Part shown: positions 50,563 through 59,833 of the stretch, in pieces
Layout: each line of letters begins with the position of its first letter
Position numbering within the stretch: position 1 is the first letter of the stretch
NCBI GenBank assembly: GCA_963763885.1
Contig: CAVXQD010000007.1
Coordinates: 1,550,001 to 1,614,000, forward strand
From: JANNBN01 sp963763885
Lineage (GTDB): Bacteria; Actinomycetota; Acidimicrobiia; Acidimicrobiales; JANYDT01
Direction: 5' to 3'
DNA: 64,000 bases
Program-made: the position numbers and the translations under genes
The notes under the pieces: model-generated
The model's input: only the letters and a program-made list of their open reading frames with translations
Databases searched by the model: none
Told to the model about the DNA's origin: nothing

Positions 50563-53500
50563 ATGACGTCGTTCCGAAATATCTACTTGGCCATCTGTAT
50601 GGCTCTGGCGACGACGTATTTTGTCATCGACCCGAGCCCAACCTCCAAGCTGCTGCTGTACAACGGCGTGGCGCTGTGCTCGGTGATCGCAACTGCGGTC
50701 GGCATCCGGGTCGGAAAGCCCGAGTACAAGACTCCTTGGCTGCTCTTCCTTGCCGGTCTCACATCGTTCCTTACAGCGGACGTCCTGTACTACCTGCTGG
50801 AGCGCAGCAGCGAGTCCGTGCCGTTCCCTTCCATTGCAGACGCGTTTTACCTCGGCATGTACCCGTTGATGGTGCTGGGCCTCGCTTTGATGATCCGCAA
50901 CAGCACCAGAGGCCGACGAGACTGGGCTGGCGTCATTGACGCCAGTATTTTCGGCATCGCCCTGTTCTCCGTGCTGTGGGTACTCGTGATGGACAGCTAC
51001 GTTCCAGCCTCGGGGCAGGACCCCTTCGAACGGATGATTTCCCTCGCCTACCCGGTTGCGGACTTGGCGGTGCTGTTCGTGGCCATCCGCCTTGCGGTGA
51101 CCGCTCACCGACGCACTCGCTCCTTGGTGCTGATCATTGGGGCTCTCTCGTCGCTGGTCCTTGCTGACATTCAGTACGGCCTCTTGAACGCCGCTAACGC
51201 GTTTCAAACGGGCGGAACCGTCGATGCCTTCTGGCTCTGCTTCTACGTCGTGTTTGGCCTCGCAGCACTTGACCCCACCATGGTCAAACTGTCCGATATC
51301 GGCGTCAATCAGATCGAGCGTTTGAGCCGGGCGCGGTTGTCCATGATGTTCATCGCAACACTCACAGTGCCGACGATTGATCTCTTCTGGGGCAACCAAA
51401 CGGACCGAGTTGTCACGCTGATCAGCTCCGCTGTTCTGTTCGCTCTCATGCTGAGCCGGGTGCTCGGCCTTGTCCGTTCCGTCGAGTTTGGACGTGAACT
51501 TCTCCGCCGTGAAGCACGCCAGGACCCGTTGACCGGGTTGGCCAACCGCACGTTGTTCGGTGAACGCACTGCTGCGGCACTCGCAAACCACAAGCGCAAC
51601 GTTGCCGTTCTGCTGATCGACCTGGACGACTTCAAGGCGATCAACGACAGCCTTGGACACGCCGCAGGCGACCAGATCCTGGTTGTTGCTGCAGAGCGAA
51701 TCTCCCGGTCCGTGCGCGAACACGACCTTGTTGCTCGCCTCGGCGGTGACGAATTCGCCGTCCTGCTGACCAGTTCAATCGACAGCCAGGACGCCGCTGG
51801 TACAGCGTCTCGTATCCTTCGGGCGTTGGATGAACCAGCGGTGGTGATGGAGCGTTCGATCCGCCTCGGTGGCAGCGTCGGCATCGCACTTCAGATTCCC
51901 GATGTCGACGACGTTCAGAACATCCTTCGTCGGGCCGACGTCGCCATGTATTCCGCAAAACGCGAAGGCAAAGGACGCTTCGAGTTCTTCGAGCAGAGCC
52001 ACTACGACGAGGTCGTCGACAAGATCATGCTCAAGACGGATCTCGCCGATGCGCTCGCGCGCAACGAGTTCGAGATCGTTTACCAACCCATCATCGAGAC
52101 CGACACAGCGATGATCCGTTCGGTCGAAGCGCTGCTGCGATGGAACCATCCCAAACGCGGCCGCATCTCGCCAGTCATCTTTGTTCCATTGGCCGAAGAG
52201 TCTGGGGTCATCAAAGAAATCGGCGGCTGGGTCTTGGCACAAACCTGTCTCCAGGTCCGCGAGTGGCAGACGACCATCCCGCACTGTTCAGAGTTGCGCG
52301 CCAGCGTCAACCTCTCGGCAAAGCAGCTGGAAGATCCGCAACTGCTGCACCGGTTGACGGAAGCCCTACGACTTTCCGGACTGGCCCCCAACGCGCTCAT
52401 GCTTGAGGTGACCGAATCACTTCTGGTCTCCGCCAGCACGCGCAACACCAGGGTGCTGGAGCAACTCACTGCACTCCGGGTCCGCATCGCTATCGACGAC
52501 TTCGGGACGGGGTATAGCTCGCTGAGCTATCTCCACTCCTTCCCTGTCGACACGATCAAGATTGATCAGAGCTTCGTTCAGAAGCTTGATGACACCGTCA
52601 CGTCGCGTGCGCTCGTTCGTACCGTCATCGATCTGGCCCGTGCCGTTGGTGGAACAACCGTTGCTGAAGGTGTTGCCAACCAACGCCAGTTGGACATCCT
52701 TGCGGAGCTCAATTGCGATCTCGTTCAGGGCTTCTATTTCTCCCGACCTTTGGCCGCCGCAGCGTGCGCAGAATTCCTCTACCGACGTAACGCGTCCAAC
52801 GAACTTCTCCCGCTCCCGGCGAAGACACGCCGAGCCGTGGGTTCCCATTCGCCGAGCGTCGTGGAGATCCTTCGAGGAATCCGCGAAGTTGAGCCGGTCC
52901 TTGACGCACTGGACACGTTCCACCGTGAAGTGGGGGCGCCTATCACGGCACGTTGGCCGTGGCTTTCGTCGTGGTTCAACCTGCATCCCGACGCGGAGCT
53001 GCGGGTTTTGATTGTTCGCAATAGTGAATCAACAACAATCGACGCTGCGGCGATCCTCGCTGTGACCCAAGCCGGGAATCGGACACGAGTAATTACGGTT
53101 GCGGAACAGTCGGCAACCGTCGCCAGCCTCTTCGCCCGTGACGAGTTGACCGCAGATCGATTGGCCGCCGGCCTTGCCGACTTCGTCCTCGAGCTATCAG
53201 GTGGCTGGGAGCTGGAGTTTCAGCAGGTCCACTCGAAGAACCCTCTGGCAGAAGCGCTCGACCGTTACATGCCGTCATTGAAGACGGAATCGGCATTGGC
53301 CGTTCCGAACGTGAAGTTTGCGCCGGGCATGCGTTCGGAGGACCTCTTGAGCAAGAACATGCGGAAGCAGCTCAAACGCGGAACCGCCAAGCTGGACACG
53401 GAGTGCCCCGACTGGCATATCCGGTTTGTGAGCTCGACCGACGACATCATGACGTTGCTGCCGGACATTGAAGAAACACATATCGATCGTGACCACGACC

Positions 53501-53976
53501 GACGCAAAGAGTCCGACCTGGACAACGCGCTGTCGCGTCGTTTCTGGCAAGAGACCATCGTCGCCCACTCCTATACCAACGAGCTTGAACTGGCCACGCT
53601 CATGGTCGGCGATACAGTCGCTGCTTATGTTCTTTCGTTCGTCGACGGCGATACGTACAGGGTTTTCGACGGTCGGATGAACAGCGCCTATGCGAAGTAC
53701 TCGCCGGGCCGGATACTGGAAGCAGCAACCCTCGACCGGGCGTTGAAAGACCCTCGATTCGCAACCTTCGACTGGATGACGGGCGTTGCGCCAGAGACAA
53801 TTCTCGCGGTCAACGATTGGGAACCACGTCTCGTGCTTCATGCATCGGGGGCAGACCATCCCGAGCGACGAGGAGCCGTAGCCACGCAAAGCCGATCCCG
53901 TTCACCGCGTGTCTCAACAATGACGGTTTCCGACCCGCCGTTGACCAGAGATCCGCTCTCGTCAACGTCGGCGTAG
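50563..53976 (+). CDS. Membrane GGDEF-EAL protein fused to a CelD/BcsL-like GNAT acetyltransferase
   Basis: A 1137-residue protein. Residues 1-300 contain eight to ten membrane helices. The GGDEF domain (about 318-475) has DPLTGLANRTLF, intact GGDEF at 394-398 and I-site REHD at 385-388. The EAL domain (about 485-740) keeps E522-A-L, NLSAKQLE, LEVTE, DDFGTGYSS (645-653), K666 and AEGV, so phosphodiesterase residues look complete. Residues about 780-1137 match CelD/BcsL-type (Acetyltransf_6) two-lobed GNAT proteins: TARWPWLSSWF, SKNMRKQLKRGTAKLD, TLMVGDTVAAYVL, YSPGRILEAATLDRAL and FDWMTGVAPE. No internal frame break. The acetyltransferase substrate is unknown; relatives act in cellulose or other exopolysaccharide loci. 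Confidence 0.9.
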   Translation: MTSFRNIYLAICMALATTYFVIDPSPTSKLLLYNGVALCSVIATAVGIRVGKPEYKTPWLLFLAGLTSFLTADVLYYLLERSSESVPFPSIADAFYLGMYPLMVLGLALMIRNSTRGRRDWAGVIDASIFGIALFSVLWVLVMDSYVPASGQDPFERMISLAYPVADLAVLFVAIRLAVTAHRRTRSLVLIIGALSSLVLADIQYGLLNAANAFQTGGTVDAFWLCFYVVFGLAALDPTMVKLSDIGVNQIERLSRARLSMMFIATLTVPTIDLFWGNQTDRVVTLISSAVLFALMLSRVLGLVRSVEFGRELLRREARQDPLTGLANRTLFGERTAAALANHKRNVAVLLIDLDDFKAINDSLGHAAGDQILVVAAERISRSVREHDLVARLGGDEFAVLLTSSIDSQDAAGTASRILRALDEPAVVMERSIRLGGSVGIALQIPDVDDVQNILRRADVAMYSAKREGKGRFEFFEQSHYDEVVDKIMLKTDLADALARNEFEIVYQPIIETDTAMIRSVEALLRWNHPKRGRISPVIFVPLAEESGVIKEIGGWVLAQTCLQVREWQTTIPHCSELRASVNLSAKQLEDPQLLHRLTEALRLSGLAPNALMLEVTESLLVSASTRNTRVLEQLTALRVRIAIDDFGTGYSSLSYLHSFPVDTIKIDQSFVQKLDDTVTSRALVRTVIDLARAVGGTTVAEGVANQRQLDILAELNCDLVQGFYFSRPLAAAACAEFLYRRNASNELLPLPAKTRRAVGSHSPSVVEILRGIREVEPVLDALDTFHREVGAPITARWPWLSSWFNLHPDAELRVLIVRNSESTTIDAAAILAVTQAGNRTRVITVAEQSATVASLFARDELTADRLAAGLADFVLELSGGWELEFQQVHSKNPLAEALDRYMPSLKTESALAVPNVKFAPGMRSEDLLSKNMRKQLKRGTAKLDTECPDWHIRFVSSTDDIMTLLPDIEETHIDRDHDRRKESDLDNALSRRFWQETIVAHSYTNELELATLMVGDTVAAYVLSFVDGDTYRVFDGRMNSAYAKYSPGRILEAATLDRALKDPRFATFDWMTGVAPETILAVNDWEPRLVLHASGADHPERRGAVATQSRSRSPRVSTMTVSDPPLTRDPLSSTSA

Positions 53977-54051
53977 TTACCTCGCTGTCAGAATCTTTGA
54001 GCAATCAGCGTCTGACATGGTGGAAGAAATTGACGAATCGAAAGCCACCCC

Positions 54052-55110
54052 ATGAACCTTGCACTTGGTTTCGCACTCGCCTCTGCTCTGTTCTGGGGTT
54101 CCGGTGACTTTCTCGGCGGGCTTGCCAGCCGAACCGCAAGTTCCGTCACCACAACGTTCATGGCGCAAGCCGCTGGGCTAATCGGTCTACTTGGGGTATG
54201 CGCCGTTACCGGTCCGAACCCACTTGCTGGGTCGTTGCGTCTTGCCGACATCGGATGGGGTGTTGTCGCTGGTTTGTCGGGCGTCATCGGGATAGGACTG
54301 TTCTACGAAGCAATGGGACGCGGCCCTCTTGGGCCGGTCGCCAGCGTCACTTCCGTCATGTCCTCGCTTGTCCCGGTGGGTGCCGGGTTCTTGTTCGGCG
54401 AACGACCTTCAACCCGCGTGCTGATGGGCGTGGGTGTTGCAATCATCGGAATTTGGCTCGTCGCCGGTCAGCGGCGAGGCGCAGAAGAGAAGGCCGCAAG
54501 CGGGACCACACTGGTGCTTGCCGCAACAGCTGGTGTCTTCTTCGCCGGGTACCTGATTTCTCTGGCGCAGACAACGGGTGATTCCGGTCTGTGGCCTGTG
54601 GCAGCTGGCCGCACTGCAGCGACGGTTGCTATCGGACTGGTCTTCCTCGGCACACGCATCGGGAACCCAACGCAACCGCTTGGCACCGGGTCATCGCTCA
54701 AGCTTTCAATCGGCGCCGGCCTCCTGGACGCCGCAGCCAACGCCCTATACGCGCTCGCCGTTCGCGACGGGATGTTGTCAGTTGTCGCCGTTGTGGCCTC
54801 GATGTATCCAGCCAGCACAGTGTTGCTTGCCAGGGTGTTCCTGGCTGAGCGGCTCACGCGACGACGCGGAGCGGGCATGGCCGTTGGAATAGGCGCCGTT
54901 GGAATGATCGCGTTCCGCGTCCACCGTCGCGGTTGTGATCCCAACCCCGATGCCTGTTCCATTCGATGCTCCCGTTTCGGCAGAGGTGCCGACCTCACAG
55001 GGACCAGCCGAAGTGCCGACCACCACGCAAGGACCCCCGGAGCAGATGCCGCTGGTCGAATTCGGAATCGAGGAGCCACAGGTGAACTTCGAGAGCAACG
55101 GCGAGACTGA
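54052..55110 (+). CDS. EamA/DMT-superfamily transporter, C-terminus probably frameshifted
   Basis: Ten-helix drug/metabolite transporter made of two EamA repeats: FALASALFWGSGDFLGGLAS and SVMSSLVPVGAGFLFGERPSTR in the first, TAGVFFAGYLISLAQTT and VASMYPASTVLLARVFLAERLTRRR in the second. After GMAVGIGAVGMIAF (about residue 285) this frame becomes Arg/Cys-rich and unlike a natural tail. The +1 frame from about 54915 instead gives a Pro/Glu/Val-rich acidic tail ending at 55174. A single-base shift around 54905-54920 is likely. Substrate unknown. Confidence 0.82.
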   Translation: MNLALGFALASALFWGSGDFLGGLASRTASSVTTTFMAQAAGLIGLLGVCAVTGPNPLAGSLRLADIGWGVVAGLSGVIGIGLFYEAMGRGPLGPVASVTSVMSSLVPVGAGFLFGERPSTRVLMGVGVAIIGIWLVAGQRRGAEEKAASGTTLVLAATAGVFFAGYLISLAQTTGDSGLWPVAAGRTAATVAIGLVFLGTRIGNPTQPLGTGSSLKLSIGAGLLDAAANALYALAVRDGMLSVVAVVASMYPASTVLLARVFLAERLTRRRGAGMAVGIGAVGMIAFRVHRRGCDPNPDACSIRCSRFGRGADLTGTSRSADHHARTPGADAAGRIRNRGATGELREQRRD

Positions 55111-55174
55111 GGTCTTGGAAATTCCCGTGTCGGAACCGTCCTACACGCCGCCCGACTCCGTCAACTTCGAATAG
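54915..55174 (+). other. Probable native C-terminal tail of the EamA transporter in the +1 frame
   Basis: Reading the next frame gives VAVVIPTPMPVPFDAPVSAE and a further acidic, Pro/Val/Glu-rich stretch ending SYTPPDSVNFE, stop at 55174. Codon third positions are G/C-rich as in neighbouring genes, unlike the Arg-rich tail of the main frame. A free-standing 79-residue gene from the ATG at 54935 is less likely, since no ribosome site is visible. Confidence 0.5.
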
Positions 55175-55189
55175 ACCTCGATTAGCCGA

Positions 55190-55594
55190 TCAGACAACTC
55201 GCCCGTATATGCGATCAACGTTGACAACCAAGACAACGCGGGTGGGGTTTTCCCGAGGCGCTTTGTAACGCTGCGTGTACCGAGCTTCCGCATCAGCCAC
55301 CTCACCAGGGTCGGCGGACACTCGGACATCGCCCTCGAGCGTGAGCCAGTTCCCACCGTCCACTTGGCACAGCGAGACACGCCCTGCAGCCGCAGCGTGG
55401 ATCGACTTGCGGGCGGTTGCAGAGGTGATCACCCGAGCCGTCCCTGTCGCAGGATCGAATGTGAAACCGACGGGCGAAACATGGACATGACCGTTGGGTC
55501 TGACAACAGACAGCGTGGCCAGATGACGCTCTAAAAGAAACTTAACTGCGTTGGGCTGCAGGTTGCTTGGATCAAACGACACAGCGCGGGTCAC
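55190..55594 (-). CDS. PPOX-class (F420/FMN-dependent) enzyme
   Basis: A 134-residue split-barrel protein: FLLERHLATLSVVRPNGHVHVSPVGFTFD, ATARKSIHAAAAGRVSLCQVDGG and the C-terminal VVLVVNVDRIYGRV. This layout fits actinobacterial TIGR03618-type F420-dependent PPOX proteins, which reduce biliverdin, quinones or similar compounds. GTG start. It lies 13 bp upstream of the end of the HelD-like gene on the same strand, so it may be the second gene of that unit. Confidence 0.85.
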   Translation of the reverse strand: MTRAVSFDPSNLQPNAVKFLLERHLATLSVVRPNGHVHVSPVGFTFDPATGTARVITSATARKSIHAAAAGRVSLCQVDGGNWLTLEGDVRVSADPGEVADAEARYTQRYKAPRENPTRVVLVVNVDRIYGRVV

Positions 55595-55607
55595 CGTTGA
55601 AAGCCGT

Positions 55608-57827
55608 CTACGCGGTTTCGAGAAGACACGCTGGCAATGGCTCGGTGTGAACCAACGTCAGCGCCTGCGTCGGGCGAGTCATCGCAACGAAGAGCGCCCG
55701 GAGACCATTCGGCGTCTCCGAGACGATTCGGCCTGGCTCCACAACGACCACCCCATCGAACTCAAGGCCCTTGGCGATCCGGACTGACACGACAGACACG
55801 TCGATTCCCCCCTCGCCTCGGTCGAACGCAACTTCAGCACCGCGCAGCGCCTCAGAAACTTCCCCCACGAGTCGTTCCGGCGCAATCACGCCGATGGTGC
55901 CAGCACCAAGGTCTCGGCGGAGTTCGGCCAGCGCCTTGACCGTGAGAGAAACAATGGAGTCACCCGACACGATCTGCGGGCCCTTGCCCACGGACCGAAC
56001 GGACTTGGGGACGGACAATCCGGGAGCGGCGGCCTTGAGCACCCGCGCTGCGACATCCATGATTTCAGCAGGCGTGCGATAGCCGACGGTGAGCTCTTCA
56101 ATTCGCGGCGTCTTCTTGCCGGGAAGGTGCTGCAGCACTCCGTCCCAAGTTTCTGGAGCCCACATACCGGTTGCTTGGCCGATGTCTCCGACGATGGTCA
56201 TGGAGCCGGACAAGGACCGCCGTGCGAGCATGCGGAGCTGCATCGGCGAAAGGTCTTGCCCCTCGTCCACAACGATGTGACCATACGTGCGCAGATCATC
56301 GGTGGTTGTCCCATCCATCAGTGTGCGCGGCGGATGGTCATGAAGGATATGCGCTGTTGTTGGGAGCGGTCCGATGTGGATGGCCGCTTCGTCTAAGAGC
56401 GCGACGTCTGCAGAGGTCCATGGAACTTCGTCGATGGACTCGCCACGTTGGCGATACAGCAATTGCTGTTCTGCTTCATCGAGGAGTGTTCCGCACGCAG
56501 CTTTGATCAGCGCATGAGCACCAAAAAGATCGCGGAGCAAAACCTCGGGGGTGAGCAACGGCCACACCCGTTCAATGAGCTTTTTGACCTCGGCGTCGTG
56601 ACGCATTGCCGCCGAGAAATCGGCCCTGAGGGACACGCCAGTGCCATCGCCGGATTGCCTACCTGAACGGCCGAGCGCCCGCTCATACACCGCGTACAGC
56701 CGGTCCACAACAAGCGACATCAACTGTTTGCGGCCCTGGTTGTGCAGACGGTTGCTACGGCGTGCGGACATCACACACTCAGCAAGCTCAACGGCAGGCA
56801 CGCGCAGTTCGTAGATGCCGTACCCAACAACGAGGGCTTCTTTAGGGGTGCGCTGGCGCGTGTTGACGGCCTTGCTGATGACTTTTGCCATCCGCGGATC
56901 GCCCTTCAGGCGCGCAACCTGCGGCGTGTCCACCGCAGTCGTCTCTACGCCGTGCACCAGGTCGTCGATGGACGACATGACAACGCCCGTTTCGCCAAGC
57001 GACGGAAGCACCCGAGAGATGTACCGCATGAACGTGCGATTGGGTCCGACGACCAGAACGCCCTGGCGCTCGAGCGGGAAGCGATGCGCGTACAGGAGGT
57101 AGGAGGCTCTGTGGAGCGCGACCGCCGTCTTGCCTGTGCCTGGGCCACCTTGGACAACCATGACGCCATGCATGTCGGAGCGGATGATTTCGTCTTGCTC
57201 AACCTGAATGGTGGCGACGATGTCTCGCATGTGTGAACCGCGGACACGACCAAGTGCGGCGAGCAACGCACCGGTGCCGACCAGCGTGCTGTCATCGTTT
57301 TCCAACAGATCGACGTTGAACACTTCGTCGTCGATGGATACCAACGTCTCACCGCTGGTTGTGAGGTGTCTGCGTCGTGTGAGACCTAACGGGTTGCGCC
57401 CCGTTGCCCGGTAGAACGGCTCGGCGACTGGGGCTCGCCAATCCACCACTACCGGGTTTTGCGCTGGGTCAAGAACCGATACCCGACCGAGATGGAACTG
57501 TTCGCCGTCCGTGCGGTCAATGCGGCCGAACACCAGCGACTCTGATCCGATTTCGAGACGCGCCAACCGATCCGCCGAGCGCTCGCCCATGACGTCTCGT
57601 TCGAAACGCGCTTGGTGTGTGCCGCCTGCTTCCGAGATGACGTTGGTCGTGATCTTTCGAGCGGAGTCACGCATCGCGTCGAGGCAGCGATACGCAAAGG
57701 CCAGATAGGCCTGCTCGCGACTGAACTCGTCGGCAAAGCGAGACGCGCTGAGAGCGTCAGAGCTCGACTCGGCGGTGTGGCCGGTTCCGTTGGATTCGCC
57801 CGGTTCGGGTCTGTCGTGAAGATTCAT
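55608..57827 (-). CDS. HelD/HelR-type RNA polymerase-recycling ATPase
   Basis: A 739-residue UvrD-like SF1 protein of the class that displaces stalled RNA polymerase. N-terminal coiled-coil head (DEFSREQAYLAFAYRCLDAMRD), then the HelD-specific FGRIDRTDGEQFHLGRVSVLD and VVDWRAPVAEPFYRATGRNPLGLTRRR-type segment. Walker A GGPGTGKT is at 227-234, motif II VVDEGQDLSPMQL at 520-530, with VGDIGQATGMWAPETWD and EELTVGYRTPAEIMDVAA after it. The length matches actinobacterial HelD (about 740). HelR members confer rifampicin tolerance by clearing drug-bound polymerase; whether this one does is unknown. No RIF-associated element was recognised upstream. Confidence 0.9.
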   Translation of the reverse strand: MNLHDRPEPGESNGTGHTAESSSDALSASRFADEFSREQAYLAFAYRCLDAMRDSARKITTNVISEAGGTHQARFERDVMGERSADRLARLEIGSESLVFGRIDRTDGEQFHLGRVSVLDPAQNPVVVDWRAPVAEPFYRATGRNPLGLTRRRHLTTSGETLVSIDDEVFNVDLLENDDSTLVGTGALLAALGRVRGSHMRDIVATIQVEQDEIIRSDMHGVMVVQGGPGTGKTAVALHRASYLLYAHRFPLERQGVLVVGPNRTFMRYISRVLPSLGETGVVMSSIDDLVHGVETTAVDTPQVARLKGDPRMAKVISKAVNTRQRTPKEALVVGYGIYELRVPAVELAECVMSARRSNRLHNQGRKQLMSLVVDRLYAVYERALGRSGRQSGDGTGVSLRADFSAAMRHDAEVKKLIERVWPLLTPEVLLRDLFGAHALIKAACGTLLDEAEQQLLYRQRGESIDEVPWTSADVALLDEAAIHIGPLPTTAHILHDHPPRTLMDGTTTDDLRTYGHIVVDEGQDLSPMQLRMLARRSLSGSMTIVGDIGQATGMWAPETWDGVLQHLPGKKTPRIEELTVGYRTPAEIMDVAARVLKAAAPGLSVPKSVRSVGKGPQIVSGDSIVSLTVKALAELRRDLGAGTIGVIAPERLVGEVSEALRGAEVAFDRGEGGIDVSVVSVRIAKGLEFDGVVVVEPGRIVSETPNGLRALFVAMTRPTQALTLVHTEPLPACLLETA

Positions 57828-57910
57828 AAGCCCACAACCCCTTGCTTGTGCGGGTAGGCACCAGAGGTGCCTGAAACGCCCGACAGGGGGATGGAAAACC
57901 ATAGTCGTCT

Positions 57911-59818
57911 GTGAGGGCTCTCGGCGAGCGGGCCAGCGAACGCACAGAAGGAGGCAGACTCTCTGCCGTGTTCGTTCACCCTCCCCGCCTTTCCGAAGAG
58001 CTAAAAGGCCGCAAGATTGACCGGGCCTCCATGCGCCGAGCATGGTCATTCGGTCGGCCGTATCGGCTTCAACTCGCCGCCTACATGGCAGTCACCATCG
58101 TCGGCACGTTCTTCGGCGTGATCCCGGCCTTTCTTTTTCGTTCAATCATCGACAAGGCAATTCCCCAGGCCGACAAGGGTCGGATAACGCTGCTGATCGC
58201 CGCGCTTGTGGGCATCGCTGCGCTCACCGCCGCCCTGGGCTTCGTCGCCCGATGGACCGGTGCGGTGCTTGGAGAAGGAATCATCGCCGACATGCGAACG
58301 GCGCTCTTCCGTCACGTTGGACGCATGCCAATCTCGTTCTTCACCCGCACGCAGACCGGTGCTCTCATGAGTCGGCTCAACAATGACGTTGTTGGCGCGC
58401 AACAAGCGTTCACGTTCGTTTTGCGCTCGACCGTGACCGATGTCCTCACGGTGGTCATGACAACCGTCGCGATGTTGCGGCTGAACTGGGTCATCACTGT
58501 CCTGGCTTTCCTCATCGTGCCGCCGCTGGTCTTCATCAGCCGTCGCGTTGGGAAGTTGCAGGAACGCGCGGCGCGTCAGCAGATGAAGCTCAATGGGGAA
58601 CTGCACTCCACCATGACGGAACGGTTCAACGTCGCCGGAGCGTTGCTGGTGATGCTGTTCGGCCATCGCAGCAAAGAGGACGACGAATTTTCAGGTACAG
58701 CCCATGCGGTGGCTGCCATTGGCGTGAAGCGCGCCATCACTGGAATGTCTCTCACGATCGGCCTGCCGTTGATCGGAGCAATCGGAGTTGCCGCCGTGTA
58801 CTGGTGGGGTGCCCGTCAAGTTATCGGCGGGGCCATGACAGTGGGCACCTTGGTTGCCATGGCTACCTTGGTGCAGCGCCTCTACGGGCCGCTCACAGAT
58901 TTGGCGTCCGCACGGGTGGACTTCGTGACGGCGTTCGTATCGTTCGACCGGATCTTCGAGGTGCTCGATGCGCCACATCCAATCGCCGATGCACCCGACG
59001 CCAAGGTCCTCGCTCCGAGCACCAAGGGTGCTTCCGTCGAATTTGAATCAGTCACCTTCACCTACCCCGATGTTGCTCTGGTGCCGTCGCTGGAAACCGA
59101 GCCGCGTCGAGGCGCTTCCACGGAAGGACCGGCCGTTACGTTGGGCGGCGTTTCTTTCATTGCGCCTGCAGGATCGTTCACCGCAATCGTGGGGCCAAGC
59201 GGCGCTGGCAAGAGCACAATCAGTTCGCTGATCCCGCGCCTTTACGACGTCTCGTCCGGGTCGATCAAGGTCGACGGCCATGATGTGCGCTCGCTCACCA
59301 TCGAGTCACTACGAGACGCAGTGGGTGTTGTCTCGCAGGACGCCCATTTGTTCCACACCTCCATCGCAGACAACCTTCGCTACGCAAAGCCAGAAGCAAC
59401 CGATGCGCAGCTCATGGCAGCTGCTGCGGCAGCAAGCATCCACGACATGATTGCTGGCCTCCCCGACGGCTATCACACCATCGTCGGCGAACGCGGGTAT
59501 CGGTTGTCAGGCGGCGAGAAGCAACGGATCGCTCTCGCTCGGGTTCTCCTGAAGACGCCGCGCCTCGTCATCCTTGACGAGGCCACCGCACACTTGGATT
59601 CGGAGACTGAGGCGGCCGTACAGAGGGCTCTGGAGACGGAACTCGTTGGACGCACCACCATCGCAATCGCGCATCGTCTTGCAACTGTGCAGCACGCTGA
59701 CCAGATTCTGGTGATCGACGACGGACGAATTGTGGAGCGCGGAACCCACTCCGAGCTCACTGCCCTCGGCGGACTCTATGCAAGCTTACGATCGTCGCAG
59801 GATCTCATGGTTGGCTAG
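57911..59818 (+). CDS. ABC exporter, fused membrane and ATPase domains
   Basis: A 635-residue MsbA-type half-transporter. Six membrane helices (about 55-335) with the coupling-region FFTRTQTGALMSRLNNDV, then a nucleotide-binding domain with Walker A VGPSGAGKSTISSL, Q-loop VVSQDAHLFHTSIADNL, signature LSGGEKQRIALARVLL, Walker B LVILDEATAHLDSETE and H-loop IAHRLATVQHAD. An insert of about 20 residues separates the first two strands of the ATPase domain (LVPSLETEPRRGASTEG). The GTG at 57911 is provisional; a GTG at 57968 is possible. Must act as a dimer; cargo unknown. Confidence 0.93.
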   Translation: MRALGERASERTEGGRLSAVFVHPPRLSEELKGRKIDRASMRRAWSFGRPYRLQLAAYMAVTIVGTFFGVIPAFLFRSIIDKAIPQADKGRITLLIAALVGIAALTAALGFVARWTGAVLGEGIIADMRTALFRHVGRMPISFFTRTQTGALMSRLNNDVVGAQQAFTFVLRSTVTDVLTVVMTTVAMLRLNWVITVLAFLIVPPLVFISRRVGKLQERAARQQMKLNGELHSTMTERFNVAGALLVMLFGHRSKEDDEFSGTAHAVAAIGVKRAITGMSLTIGLPLIGAIGVAAVYWWGARQVIGGAMTVGTLVAMATLVQRLYGPLTDLASARVDFVTAFVSFDRIFEVLDAPHPIADAPDAKVLAPSTKGASVEFESVTFTYPDVALVPSLETEPRRGASTEGPAVTLGGVSFIAPAGSFTAIVGPSGAGKSTISSLIPRLYDVSSGSIKVDGHDVRSLTIESLRDAVGVVSQDAHLFHTSIADNLRYAKPEATDAQLMAAAAAASIHDMIAGLPDGYHTIVGERGYRLSGGEKQRIALARVLLKTPRLVILDEATAHLDSETEAAVQRALETELVGRTTIAIAHRLATVQHADQILVIDDGRIVERGTHSELTALGGLYASLRSSQDLMVG

Positions 59819-59833
59819 ATAGCCATTACGGGT

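Noticed and set aside
50539..51723. 394-residue minus-strand open frame opposite the GGDEF-EAL gene
   Set aside because: Composition (His/Gln/Glu-rich, no hydrophobic core or motif) is that of an antisense shadow of a clear coding gene.
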